Below, piece by piece: positions 1-7,251 of a stretch of 10,818 nucleotides of DNA. The DNA comes from JAZDJJ01 sp043804035 (GTDB lineage Bacteria > Bacteroidota > Bacteroidia > Palsa-948), in assembly GCA_043804035.1 (NCBI GenBank), contig JAZDJJ010000136.1, forward strand, positions 1 to 10,818. The letters run 5' to 3'. The notes under the pieces are model-generated. The model saw only the letters and a list, made by a program, of their open reading frames with translations. It searched no databases and was not told where the DNA came from. A program made the translations under genes and the position numbers. The stretch's first letter is position 1; every line of letters starts with the position of its first letter.

Positions 1-21
1 AGTTCTAAAAATACAAATAAA

Positions 22-114
22 CGTCATTGCGAAGGAGGAACGACTGAAGCAATCTGTTTTTTCATGTAGAAATAGAGATTGCTTCCTGCTTCGTGCCTCG
101 CAGTCGCAATGACG
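22..114. repeat. MITE-like palindromic extragenic repeat, about 93 bp
   Basis: The ends are an 11-base perfect inverted pair, CGTCATTGCGA at 22-32 and TCGCAATGACG at 104-114. The pairing continues imperfectly inward: GAAGCAATCT near 46-55 faces AGATTGCTTC at 76-85. The element therefore folds into one long imperfect hairpin with an AT-rich loop. It holds no plausible gene; open frames across it are by-products of the palindrome. I recall repeats with CGTCATTGCGA ends as common in Bacteroidota intergenic DNA, but could not check this. No clear target-site duplication is seen. What moves it is unknown. Confidence 0.75.
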
Positions 115-145
115 AAATCAATTTTTGGAACCGCCCTAAAGTTAT

Positions 146-193
146 GGCTAAAGCCGTTATGGATTCCATTATCCTCCGTCATAAATGACGGAG
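146..193. repeat. Pair of short AA-centred palindromes
   Basis: Two perfect palindromes lie close together: GGCT-AA-AGCC at 146-155, and a 20-base one at 174-193 with 9-base arms CTCCGTCAT and ATGACGGAG around AA. A further half-site, CCGCCCTAAAG, sits just upstream at 132-142. All share a T-AA-A centre, which suggests remnants of one family of short extragenic palindromes. No T-run follows either stem, so they do not look like rho-independent terminators. Confidence 0.6.
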
Positions 194-241
194 TTAATAA
201 TTCCATCTGTCCTTCAAGACAAAATCATTTTGCAATGAACA

Positions 242-259
242 ACCCTGCAGTCGCAGGGT
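242..259. repeat. Perfect 7-bp hairpin at the edge of the copy A repeat
   Basis: Arms ACCCTGC (242-248) and GCAGGGT (253-259) pair perfectly around the loop AGTC. The hairpin adjoins the repeat copy that starts near 257. The matching place at the second copy (about 9284-9302, CCCCGCAG onward) looks like a decayed version. It lies 122 bases downstream of the dxs stop in the direction of dxs transcription and has no T-run, so a terminator role is only a possibility. Confidence 0.55.
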
Positions 260-362
260 ATCAAACTATCATATTGAGCGAAGCGAAATATCTATAAGAT
301 TCTTCACTGCGTTCAGAATGACAGAGGAAACTCTATGGCAAGTCACAGGGAATTATCAAGTT
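257..362. repeat. Dispersed extragenic repeat, copy A (intact hairpin)
   Basis: This is one of two copies in the window; the other is 9301-9387. They run together from GGTATCAAA to ATTATCAAGTT, apart from point changes and one 19-base segment (301-319) present only here. That segment completes a large hairpin: 25-base arms at 269-293 and 297-321 around the loop ATA, with 18 of 25 positions complementary. A second weaker stem lies at 331-350. The copy ends 18 bases past the dxs stop codon, in the same orientation relative to the gene as copy B has to the acyltransferase gene. It codes for nothing recognisable. Confidence 0.85.
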
Positions 363-380
363 CAATTTTGCCCTTCCAAT

Positions 381-2303
381 TTATAGAATAGGTTGTCTTA
401 TTAGCACTAAATCAACAGCAGTTTTGATAATTGCGTTTGCATCGTAGTTACATTCAGCATAAAGTTCTTTTTGTTTTCCATGTTCAATCACCTTGTCAGG
501 GATGCCGAGACGTTTTATATGAGAATGATAATTATGTTCGGTCATAAACTCCAGCACTGCGCTTCCCATTCCCCCCATGATGCAACCATCTTCAACGGTA
601 ATTACTTTATCAAACTTTGAAAACACTTCGTGCAGAAGTTCTGTGTCAAGTGGTTTCACAAAACGCAAATCGTAATGTGCAGCATCAATATCTTGTTTTT
701 CAAGTTCAGCACAAGCGGTGATGGCAAAATTTCCGATATGTCCGATAGTTAATATTGCAATGTTTTTTCCGTCTTTTATTTTTCTTCCTTTTCCTGTTTC
801 AATTTTTTGAAAAGGAGTTTTCCATTCTGTCATAACACCAGTTCCACGGGGATAACGGATAGAAAACGGCTGATGGATTTCATCTAACTGTGCTGTGTAC
901 ATCAAGTTGCGGAGTTCTTCTTCATTCATCGGTGCGGAAATAATCATGTTTGGAATGCATCGCAGATAAGCAATATCATATACTCCATGATGTGTAGGTC
1001 CATCAGAACCTACTACTCCTCCTCTGTCTAAACAAAAAACTACTTTCAGATTTTGAATCGCCACATCGTGAATAACCTGATCGTATGCTCGTTGCATGAA
1101 AGAAGAATAAATATTGCAGAAAGGTATAAGTCCTTGTGTTGCTAATCCTGCGGAAAAAGTTACTGCATGCTGCTCTGCAATTCCCACATCAAACGCACGG
1201 TCGGGCATGGCTTTCATCATAATGTTGAGCGAAGATCCTGATGACATAGCAGGAGTGATACCAATTATTTTGGAATTTTGTTCTGCAAGTTCAACAAGAG
1301 TATATCCGAACACATCCTGATATTTTAGCGGCTGATGATTGCTGGAAACTGACTCTATGCCTTTGCCCGTTTGTTTGTCAAAAACACCAGGTGCATGCCA
1401 GAAAGTCGGATTTCCTTCCTCCGAAAATTTATATCCTTTTCCTTTCACAGTGAGGGCGTGCAGTATTTTTGGTCCGGGAATATCTTTCAGGTCTTTTAGA
1501 ATTTTCACAAGACGAATTACATCATGTCCATCAACGGGACCGAAGTAGCGGAATTTAAACGCTTCAAAAATATTGCTTTGCTTGAGCAGAAAAGTTTTAG
1601 TAGCGAGATCTATTTTGGAAACAATTTCTTTTGCACTCTGTCCAAATCTACTGAGTTTGCCGAACAAAGTCCAAATTTCATTTTTGAATTTGTTGTAAGT
1701 ATGCGAAGTAGTAATGTCAGTGAGATATTCTTTTAGTGCACCCACATTTGGGTCGATAGACATACAATTATCGTTAAGTATCACAAGCAGGTTGGCATTT
1801 TCCATTCCTACATTATTCAATCCTTCAAAAGAGAGTCCTGCTGTCATTGCTCCATCGCCAATAACAGCAATAACTTTTTTCTTTTCTTTTTTGTAACGAT
1901 TTGCCACCGCCATTCCAAGTGCAGCAGAAATAGATGTGGATGAATGTCCAACTCCAAAGGTGTCATATTCACTTTCACTACGTTTGGGAAATCCACTGAT
2001 GCCTTTATAAACCCGATTGGTGGAAAAAATTTTTCTTCTGCCTGTAAGAATTTTATGCCCATACGCCTGATGACCTATATCCCATACTAATAAATCATCG
2101 GGAGTATTGAAAACATAATGAATAGCAACAGTGATATCTACTACACCTAAACTCGCACCAAAATGTCCGCCTTTTTTTGAAACCACATCAATAATGAACT
2201 GACGTAATTCTTTGCATAGTTGAGGCAGTTCTTCCTCTTTTAGTTTACGTATATCAGAGGGAAACTCTATTTTTTCAAGAATCGGACCAGGATTAAATGT
2301 CAT
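381..2303 (-). CDS. dxs: 1-deoxy-D-xylulose-5-phosphate synthase
   Basis: The 640-residue product should condense pyruvate and glyceraldehyde 3-phosphate to DXP with thiamine diphosphate, the first step of the MEP isoprenoid pathway, in the cytosol. Length is normal for DXS. Family landmarks in order: SKKGGHFGASLG with H47 (E. coli H49 equivalent), GHQAYGHKILTGRR at 77-90, the diphosphate/Mg motif GDGAMTAG from 149 with NDN at 177-179, FGPVDGHD at 254-261, the catalytic glutamate E377 in AEQHAVT, LDRGGVVGSDGPTHHG at 425-440, and RYPRG at 483-487. All expected catalytic residues are present. The ATG start matches the family N-terminus; the leader AAAAAAGTAAA has no Shine-Dalgarno sequence. It begins 30 bases after the OmpA-like gene stop, so it is probably last in that operon. 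A palindromic repeat lies just past its stop. Confidence 0.97.
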   Translation of the reverse strand: MTFNPGPILEKIEFPSDIRKLKEEELPQLCKELRQFIIDVVSKKGGHFGASLGVVDITVAIHYVFNTPDDLLVWDIGHQAYGHKILTGRRKIFSTNRVYKGISGFPKRSESEYDTFGVGHSSTSISAALGMAVANRYKKEKKKVIAVIGDGAMTAGLSFEGLNNVGMENANLLVILNDNCMSIDPNVGALKEYLTDITTSHTYNKFKNEIWTLFGKLSRFGQSAKEIVSKIDLATKTFLLKQSNIFEAFKFRYFGPVDGHDVIRLVKILKDLKDIPGPKILHALTVKGKGYKFSEEGNPTFWHAPGVFDKQTGKGIESVSSNHQPLKYQDVFGYTLVELAEQNSKIIGITPAMSSGSSLNIMMKAMPDRAFDVGIAEQHAVTFSAGLATQGLIPFCNIYSSFMQRAYDQVIHDVAIQNLKVVFCLDRGGVVGSDGPTHHGVYDIAYLRCIPNMIISAPMNEEELRNLMYTAQLDEIHQPFSIRYPRGTGVMTEWKTPFQKIETGKGRKIKDGKNIAILTIGHIGNFAITACAELEKQDIDAAHYDLRFVKPLDTELLHEVFSKFDKVITVEDGCIMGGMGSAVLEFMTEHNYHSHIKRLGIPDKVIEHGKQKELYAECNYDANAIIKTAVDLVLIRQPIL

Positions 2304-2333
2304 TTTACTTTTTTAAATTGATTATCTGTAACA

Positions 2334-4787
2334 TTATTGAATAATTAAAAACTCCACTCTGCGATTTTTTTGCTTTCCTTCTTCAGTATTATTTGCTGCT
2401 ATTGGCTTGGTGGGTCCATACCATTTAAGAACAATTTTATCTTCTGTAATTCCTTTGCTCACTAAATATTTCTTCACTGCCTCTACTCGTTTCTTGGAAA
2501 GAGTCATATTATATTTCATAGAAGCAACATTATCGGTATGTCCGGAAAGTTTCAATCGCCAGTTTAGATTTTTCTTCATCAATTCAACAAGTTTGTCAAG
2601 ACCTGAGTATGAAGTAGTGCGAATTGCTTCCTTGCCGAAATCAAATTCTAAATTTTCCATCGCATCCATCACTGCAAGGGCTTCCTCTTTTTTGAGTTTT
2701 ATTTGTATATCGGAAAGTTTGTCGGCATTAGAAGAAAGTTTGTCAAAATGAAAATATCCATCAATTCCCCTGCGCGCTGTACGAACCAATGTACCCACTG
2801 CCACATTCAGTTCATTTACGATTAGCACATCATACGATTCTAATTGTAATCGCACATTTTCATCTGGCGGTAAATGAGTAAAACGGAACATTCCTTTTTC
2901 ATCTATCACAACCGTAGTGGAGATATTTCCTTTTTCATCTATCAGGTGTAACCGTGTCAATGGGCATCCATCGTTTTCTTTTGGTCCGGGTTTGTTGGGG
3001 CATCGGTCTTCTTTATCGGTGATACCATCGCCATCTTTATCAGGGCATCCGAAGAGTTCTGCTGTTCCGGCAGAATCAGGACAGAGGTCGTGCTTGTCAA
3101 TAATCTTATCGCCATCACGGTCGGGACAACCGGCAAATTCAGGTAAGCCCGAATCGTCAGGACAAGAGTCCTTTTTGTCAATAATCTTATCATCATCTTT
3201 ATCAGGACATCCATTAAACTCAATAAGTCCTGCGGCATCAGGACAAGAATCCTTTTTGTCAATAATCTTATCGCCATCTTTATCGGGGCAACCATTAAAT
3301 TCAAGTAAGCCGGGTTTATCGGGGCATGCATCATCTTTGTCCGGAATTTTATCATCGTCTTTATCAGGGCAACCATTAAACTTTATTGGACCGGGAACAT
3401 CAGGGCAAGCATCTTTTTTATCAGGTACTCCATCTTTATCTCTATCAGAAGGTTTTCTGCTAAATGTTAAGTTAATACCAGCATGAAGATGTAAGTTTTT
3501 TGTGTTCTGAGGGAAAAATACTCCTAAAACATTATCGCTTACAACATACAATTGAATTGGACCGCCATTAAGCGCTAATCCCAAACCAATATTATTGTAA
3601 CTGCGATTGTAAATAGAATAAGAAGCCGAAGCATTCAGCCATCTGCCAACTCTTTGATTGTAAGATAATGAAACACTCGGATGAATTGTTTTATCAAATA
3701 CCTGACTATAAAATAAAATACCTGCATTACTTCTTTCCGTAACATAATAATTTGTTCCAAGATAAAATTGGGTTGATAACCTGGTAGTGTAATTATGACG
3801 AACAGTATCTATCTTAAATATTTTGACTAAAGAGTCGCTAATTGTATTAAGCGATTCTCCTATAGTTAAAGAATCATTGAGTTTAGTGATATCAATACCT
3901 TGGTAAGTAAATGATGCTCCGGGATTTTTGCTTTGATAATTAGTTGGCGAATCTTTCCATTTAATAAATCCGATATCAATTATACTTGCAGAAAATGTAA
4001 ATTTATTGTTGTATTTATATACAGAACCCAAGTTAATTCCCATGCCTTTATTTTTCTTTTTCTTTTTAAAAGCATAGTTGATAACATTAATATTTTCAAA
4101 TGAATTGCTATCTATTCCCGAAGTATTGATGATGATATTTGATTTTGCTGTATAATCAAAAGTAAGTGGGTCGGTATAAAATATGATATCTGATTTTTCT
4201 GTCCAAACGTTTTCCATTCCAGAAAGATAGGATAACTTACCGCCAACAGTAAGTTTATCATTTATTTCACGAGCATATCCAAATCCATATTCGCGGTAAT
4301 GAGAAAAATTTATTCCAAAATTTAAGTTTATCTCCTTACTCATATTACCATTTCCTTTCCAAAGAAATTCCATAAAATCTTTTGGATAACGAAACCTGAA
4401 ATCTATTTTTTCGGTAATATTAAAACTGAAATATTGTTTTTCAACTGCAAAACCGAATGAAAGAATATCGGGGTGATAAGCAACAGAAAGATAATTGTTT
4501 TCAGATAGTTTGCTTATCATATTATTAAAATCACTATAAAGCGAATCGTCAGATGTATGCTTAATAAGGTCAGAATATTTAAAGCCACTATTGTTAAAAT
4601 TCAGATATTGTGAAGAGAGCAGTGGCAATCCAATATTTATCTTGCTGTAAGAAGGTTTAAATGCAGGATTATTGTACATACGTTGTGGAATCACTTCCAT
4701 ATTGTATAATGTCAGGTCTTGCTGAGCGAATAATGTATGTTGAATTAACAACATTAAAATAAATACTGAATGAATTATTTTTTTCAT
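2334..4787 (-). CDS. Outer-membrane protein: porin-like N-terminus, TSP3 repeats, OmpA domain
   Basis: An 817-residue envelope protein. The start is the ATG before MKKIIHSVFILMLLIQHTLFA, a clear Sec signal peptide; a start 16 codons earlier would overlap the upstream gene and bury the signal. Residues about 20-435 are rich in alternating aromatic and polar residues and contain YNNPAFKPSYSKINIGLPLLS. I read this as a membrane beta-barrel domain, resembling what is called DUF5723 (recalled, not searched). Residues about 445-606 are six 27-residue thrombospondin type-3 units with DKDGDKIIDKKDSCPD-type Asp loops, likely binding calcium. A short linker with IDEKGMFRFTHLPPD precedes an OmpA C-terminal domain (about 710-817) with SGHTDN, LSKKRVEAVKKYL and NRRVEF, the usual peptidoglycan-binding pattern. 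It probably links outer membrane and cell wall; transport or adhesion is not shown. It starts 4 bases after the lipoprotein gene stop, so the two are likely co-translated. Confidence 0.9.
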   Translation of the reverse strand: MKKIIHSVFILMLLIQHTLFAQQDLTLYNMEVIPQRMYNNPAFKPSYSKINIGLPLLSSQYLNFNNSGFKYSDLIKHTSDDSLYSDFNNMISKLSENNYLSVAYHPDILSFGFAVEKQYFSFNITEKIDFRFRYPKDFMEFLWKGNGNMSKEINLNFGINFSHYREYGFGYAREINDKLTVGGKLSYLSGMENVWTEKSDIIFYTDPLTFDYTAKSNIIINTSGIDSNSFENINVINYAFKKKKKNKGMGINLGSVYKYNNKFTFSASIIDIGFIKWKDSPTNYQSKNPGASFTYQGIDITKLNDSLTIGESLNTISDSLVKIFKIDTVRHNYTTRLSTQFYLGTNYYVTERSNAGILFYSQVFDKTIHPSVSLSYNQRVGRWLNASASYSIYNRSYNNIGLGLALNGGPIQLYVVSDNVLGVFFPQNTKNLHLHAGINLTFSRKPSDRDKDGVPDKKDACPDVPGPIKFNGCPDKDDDKIPDKDDACPDKPGLLEFNGCPDKDGDKIIDKKDSCPDAAGLIEFNGCPDKDDDKIIDKKDSCPDDSGLPEFAGCPDRDGDKIIDKHDLCPDSAGTAELFGCPDKDGDGITDKEDRCPNKPGPKENDGCPLTRLHLIDEKGNISTTVVIDEKGMFRFTHLPPDENVRLQLESYDVLIVNELNVAVGTLVRTARRGIDGYFHFDKLSSNADKLSDIQIKLKKEEALAVMDAMENLEFDFGKEAIRTTSYSGLDKLVELMKKNLNWRLKLSGHTDNVASMKYNMTLSKKRVEAVKKYLVSKGITEDKIVLKWYGPTKPIAANNTEEGKQKNRRVEFLIIQ
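2970..3455 (-). repeat. Six tandem 81-bp coding repeats (TSP3 units)
   Basis: The calcium-loop block of the OmpA-like gene is a tandem repeat with an exact 81-base (27-codon) period. In transcription order the units begin at 3455, 3374, 3293, 3212, 3131 and 3050. Units two to six start with GCPD; the first is the most divergent, and the codons for GCPLTRL follow the last. The third and fourth units are nearly the same at the protein level, differing mainly in DGD/DDD and AAGLIEFN/DSGLPEFA, which points to recent duplication. Unit number may vary between strains. Long open frames on the opposite strand here are shadows of the repeat. Confidence 0.85.
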
Positions 4788-4791
4788 TTTA

Positions 4792-6435
4792 TCATATTTT
4801 TTTCTTAATCTGAATTTGCACTCCGAGTTTAACATCTAATTTGTAATCAGAATAAAATTTAACATTTGTATTTCCACCATTAGTAGTGTTAGCAACAGCT
4901 TTTATTAAAATATGTTTTGAACGTTTCAAATTTTCTAATTTTGTTTTTGTAAATACCACATCATAAGTTTTTTGTGTTGGCGAAATAACAATTCCTGTAG
5001 AAAGATTAACAATTGCAGATTGCAAGATTAATTGATTTGGAAGCATCAATGAATCAAGTTTATTATAAATGCTGTCGGTAAAATAAATTTGCATTTCAAT
5101 ATCTATAGGAAACCCGTTAGAATTATATACTCTGAATAAACCCGATTCAATATCATCAATAATAGTTTGGTCCATTTTAAAATCCGCAGTATCTATAAGA
5201 GAAAAATTTTTTGCAGTTCCCCAGAGAGGCATTTCAATTTCCATATCAACCTTAAAATGGCTGCTGTCAATAACAAAATTATTGTGAGTTGCTCCACTTG
5301 GATTCGTCTGCGAATTGATTTTGTAAATCACATATTCCGGAATGTTATTGATAACAGATACAATATTGCTGTTAGAATTATCCAGAGTAAAAGAGCCCGT
5401 GAGATTTTGTCCTATTTGAGAAAAATTCGGACTGTAAATTGGAAGTGGATTAGGACTACCGGTAATGGAATAATTTCCTGTTTTGGGTTTATAACCGTCA
5501 AATTGCGAAATGTTGGCAGCAATAGGTACTCCATAAGAATTAGAAATCACAATTTTTATTTTCGGATTTACTAATGTAAAATTTCCTGTTCCAAAAGCAT
5601 TTCTAAAAATAGAAAGTGCAACAGTATCTTTATCCGGAGACAAAGCAAGTTGTCCTATATCACCAAAAAGTTTATCAAACTTCATATCGCTCAAAGATTG
5701 ATTGAAAGTTATTTCGTTCGTAGTTAAAGGAGGTGTTCCTGAACCTGTAAGAGTTATATCATAATTTATTGCAAACTGATTGTAGATGGTTCCTCCATTG
5801 GTCATATCAAATGTATATCCTGCAAGATCATAATTTGCAGTGGCAATAACAGGAACAGAGCCGGAATAAGCAAGCAATAATGTTTTAGAAAAAACAACAC
5901 CATTCTTTTTTGCAGCAGGAATTTTAATAACTATTTGTCCGCTAAATCTAAAATCAGAATTTAATGAGATAGAAATATTTCCTGTTTTAAAAATTACAGA
6001 ATCAATTTCAGGACTGTTGGTTCCCGAAACAAAATTCACTGTTTGACTATAAGATGCTGTAACTGTACCTATGGATGAAAGAACTGCAATTTGTGCGGGG
6101 CTGAGAGGAGCCGAATATGAAGGAGGTTGCTGGTTTGGGATTTGTATTAAATCGGATGCTGAAAGAGAAAACAAATTTCCTCTGTAAATCAATGTGCAAA
6201 AATTATCACTGCCTACAATAATTTGATTTTGTTGATTACTTCTGTTAAGAATATCCTGAATAGTAAGTGAAGAATATACTAATGGCACGGCAATATTTGG
6301 ATTCCATTCTGTTTTTGTGAGTTTGTTAAATTCAAAATTATCTTTTACACATGATTGAATAACAGAAATCATTATTGCTGCAGAAAGCAGATAAGTAATC
6401 AACAATGTTGACTTTTTGAAATTGTCTATTTTCAT
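4792..6435 (-). CDS. Large lipoprotein of unknown function
   Basis: I do not recognise this 547-residue protein by function. It begins with a short charged stretch, a hydrophobic segment (about 10-26) and VIQSC, a lipobox-like site with C29 as the likely lipidated cysteine. CVKDN follows; the lysine and aspartate near the cysteine loosely resemble Bacteroidota surface-export signals. The body is rich in Ser, Thr, Asn and beta-prone segments, with no membrane helices and few cysteines, as in secreted beta-sandwich proteins. WNPNIAVPLVYSSLTIQDIL (about 43-62) looks like a conserved N-terminal block. It is first in a tight cluster: its stop is 4 bases before the OmpA-like gene, so a role as surface partner of that outer-membrane protein is a reasonable inference. 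Its own promoter lies at 6457-6485. Lipoprotein call fairly sure; function unknown. Confidence 0.8.
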   Translation of the reverse strand: MKIDNFKKSTLLITYLLSAAIMISVIQSCVKDNFEFNKLTKTEWNPNIAVPLVYSSLTIQDILNRSNQQNQIIVGSDNFCTLIYRGNLFSLSASDLIQIPNQQPPSYSAPLSPAQIAVLSSIGTVTASYSQTVNFVSGTNSPEIDSVIFKTGNISISLNSDFRFSGQIVIKIPAAKKNGVVFSKTLLLAYSGSVPVIATANYDLAGYTFDMTNGGTIYNQFAINYDITLTGSGTPPLTTNEITFNQSLSDMKFDKLFGDIGQLALSPDKDTVALSIFRNAFGTGNFTLVNPKIKIVISNSYGVPIAANISQFDGYKPKTGNYSITGSPNPLPIYSPNFSQIGQNLTGSFTLDNSNSNIVSVINNIPEYVIYKINSQTNPSGATHNNFVIDSSHFKVDMEIEMPLWGTAKNFSLIDTADFKMDQTIIDDIESGLFRVYNSNGFPIDIEMQIYFTDSIYNKLDSLMLPNQLILQSAIVNLSTGIVISPTQKTYDVVFTKTKLENLKRSKHILIKAVANTTNGGNTNVKFYSDYKLDVKLGVQIQIKKKI

Positions 6436-6456
6436 AATTTGATATTTTAATTTTTA

Positions 6457-6485
6457 CGAAGATAGATATTTTAGGATTTATACAA
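6457..6485 (-). promoter_or_regulatory. Bacteroidota-type promoter for the lipoprotein-OmpA-dxs operon
   Basis: On the minus strand TTG (6483-6485) is followed after 18 bases by TATCTTCG (6457-6464). This matches the Bacteroidota pattern TTG / TAnnTTTG with one change in the -7 box. The box ends 21 bases before the lipoprotein ATG, leaving a short AT-rich leader with no Shine-Dalgarno sequence. No promoter is apparent in the 4- and 30-base gaps downstream, which supports one transcript for all three genes. Confidence 0.6.
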
Positions 6486-6496
6486 AATTTTATTTT

Positions 6497-7162
6497 TCAC
6501 TTTTTATCCGATGAAGTACAAGATTTCAAATCTCTGCTACTGCAAAATGTAAAACTCTTTCTATAATGTTCTGTTGTTCCGTATTGTTCTATTGCCAAGC
6601 GATGAGCATGTGTTGCATATCCCTTATTTTGGTTCCATCCATAAATTGGAAATTTTTCGTGGAGTTCATTCATATAATCATCGCGATATGTTTTAGCGAG
6701 AATGGAAGCACAAGCAATGGAAAGAAACTTTCCGTCGCCTTGTATCACACATTCATGAGGAATTATTTGGCCTGATACAGAAACATATTTCTTAAAACGA
6801 TTACCATCAATCAAAAGCAGTTCGGGTTCAATTTTAAGTTTTGCAACTGCACGATGCATAGCAAGAAAAGATGCATTCAGAATATTTATTTCATCAATCT
6901 CATCAACATTTACTATTCCTACTGCGTAAGCAATCGCAATTTGTTTTATCAACGGACGAAGTTCCCTGCGAACTTTATCAGAAAGTTTTTTGGAGTCATT
7001 GACCCTTTCTAATTCTTTCATAACTTTTTTAAAGTTTGAAATTTTAGAAAAGTTCTTAGGCAAAATCACTGCGGATGCAAACACAGGACCAACAAGACAA
7101 CCTCTACCTGCTTCGTCGCAGCCGGCTTCAAGTAAAGTTTTATGGAAATATAATTTTAACAT
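6497..7162 (-). CDS. rnhB: Ribonuclease HII
   Basis: A 221-residue RNase HII, which cuts the RNA strand of RNA-DNA hybrids and removes ribonucleotides misincorporated in DNA. Seen: AGCDEAGRGCLVGPV with catalytic D16 and E17, NDSKKL at 55-60, LLIDGN with D119, and SIACASILAKTYRD ending in D161, the four acidic residues expected of the active site, plus a C-terminal HYRKSF. I chose the ATG at 7160-7162, giving MLKLYF directly before the first strand as I recall for Bacteroidota relatives. A TTG start 7 codons upstream is possible but lies inside the promoter box. The tail after RKSFTF is short, polar and probably unstructured. It is transcribed away from the ABC permease gene and ends 61 bases before the lipoprotein start. 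Confidence 0.95.
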   Translation of the reverse strand: MLKLYFHKTLLEAGCDEAGRGCLVGPVFASAVILPKNFSKISNFKKVMKELERVNDSKKLSDKVRRELRPLIKQIAIAYAVGIVNVDEIDEINILNASFLAMHRAVAKLKIEPELLLIDGNRFKKYVSVSGQIIPHECVIQGDGKFLSIACASILAKTYRDDYMNELHEKFPIYGWNQNKGYATHAHRLAIEQYGTTEHYRKSFTFCSSRDLKSCTSSDKK

Positions 7163-7180
7163 GAACTGTCCGATTAAACA

Positions 7181-7188
7181 CAAAAATA
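7181..7188 (-). promoter_or_regulatory. -7 box for rnhB
   Basis: On the minus strand the bases read TATTTTTG, a perfect match to TAnnTTTG, and end 18 bases before the chosen rnhB ATG. No TTG is found at the usual distance upstream; that spot is occupied by the -7 box of the divergent gene. The position also argues against the upstream TTG start of rnhB, which would lie inside this box. Confidence 0.5.
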
Positions 7189-7206
7189 AACCATATTTTA
7201 TTTCAC

Positions 7207-7214
7207 TACTTTTG
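7207..7214 (+). promoter_or_regulatory. -7 box for the ABC permease gene
   Basis: TACTTTTG is a perfect match to TAnnTTTG. It ends 37 bases before the permease ATG at 7252, giving a leader of about 30 bases. No good TTG lies at -33; those bases belong to the rnhB -7 box. The leader is AT-rich without a Shine-Dalgarno sequence. Confidence 0.5.
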
Positions 7215-7251
7215 TCAGATAATAGTGTTTTTAATTTCTGAATTAATTCTA

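Noticed and set aside
24..206. 60-codon open frame on the minus strand
   Set aside because: It lies across the palindromic repeats at 22-193, has no family features and no promoter; the frame is a by-product of the palindromes.
79..297. 72-codon plus-strand open frame in the repeat region
   Set aside because: It crosses four separate palindromes and ends inside repeat copy A; its composition reflects repeats, not a protein.
2957..3376. 139-codon minus-strand frame overlapping the same repeats
   Set aside because: It is a shifted reading of the TSP3 block inside a clear gene.
2917..3486. 189-codon plus-strand open frame rich in Ser, Gly and Leu
   Set aside because: It is antisense to the TSP3 repeats; the 81-bp period keeps any open frame open, so length is no evidence.
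7163..7183. Longer rnhB start at a TTG
   Set aside because: It would begin inside the -7 box and adds 7 residues not expected from the family; the ATG at 7160-7162 fits better.
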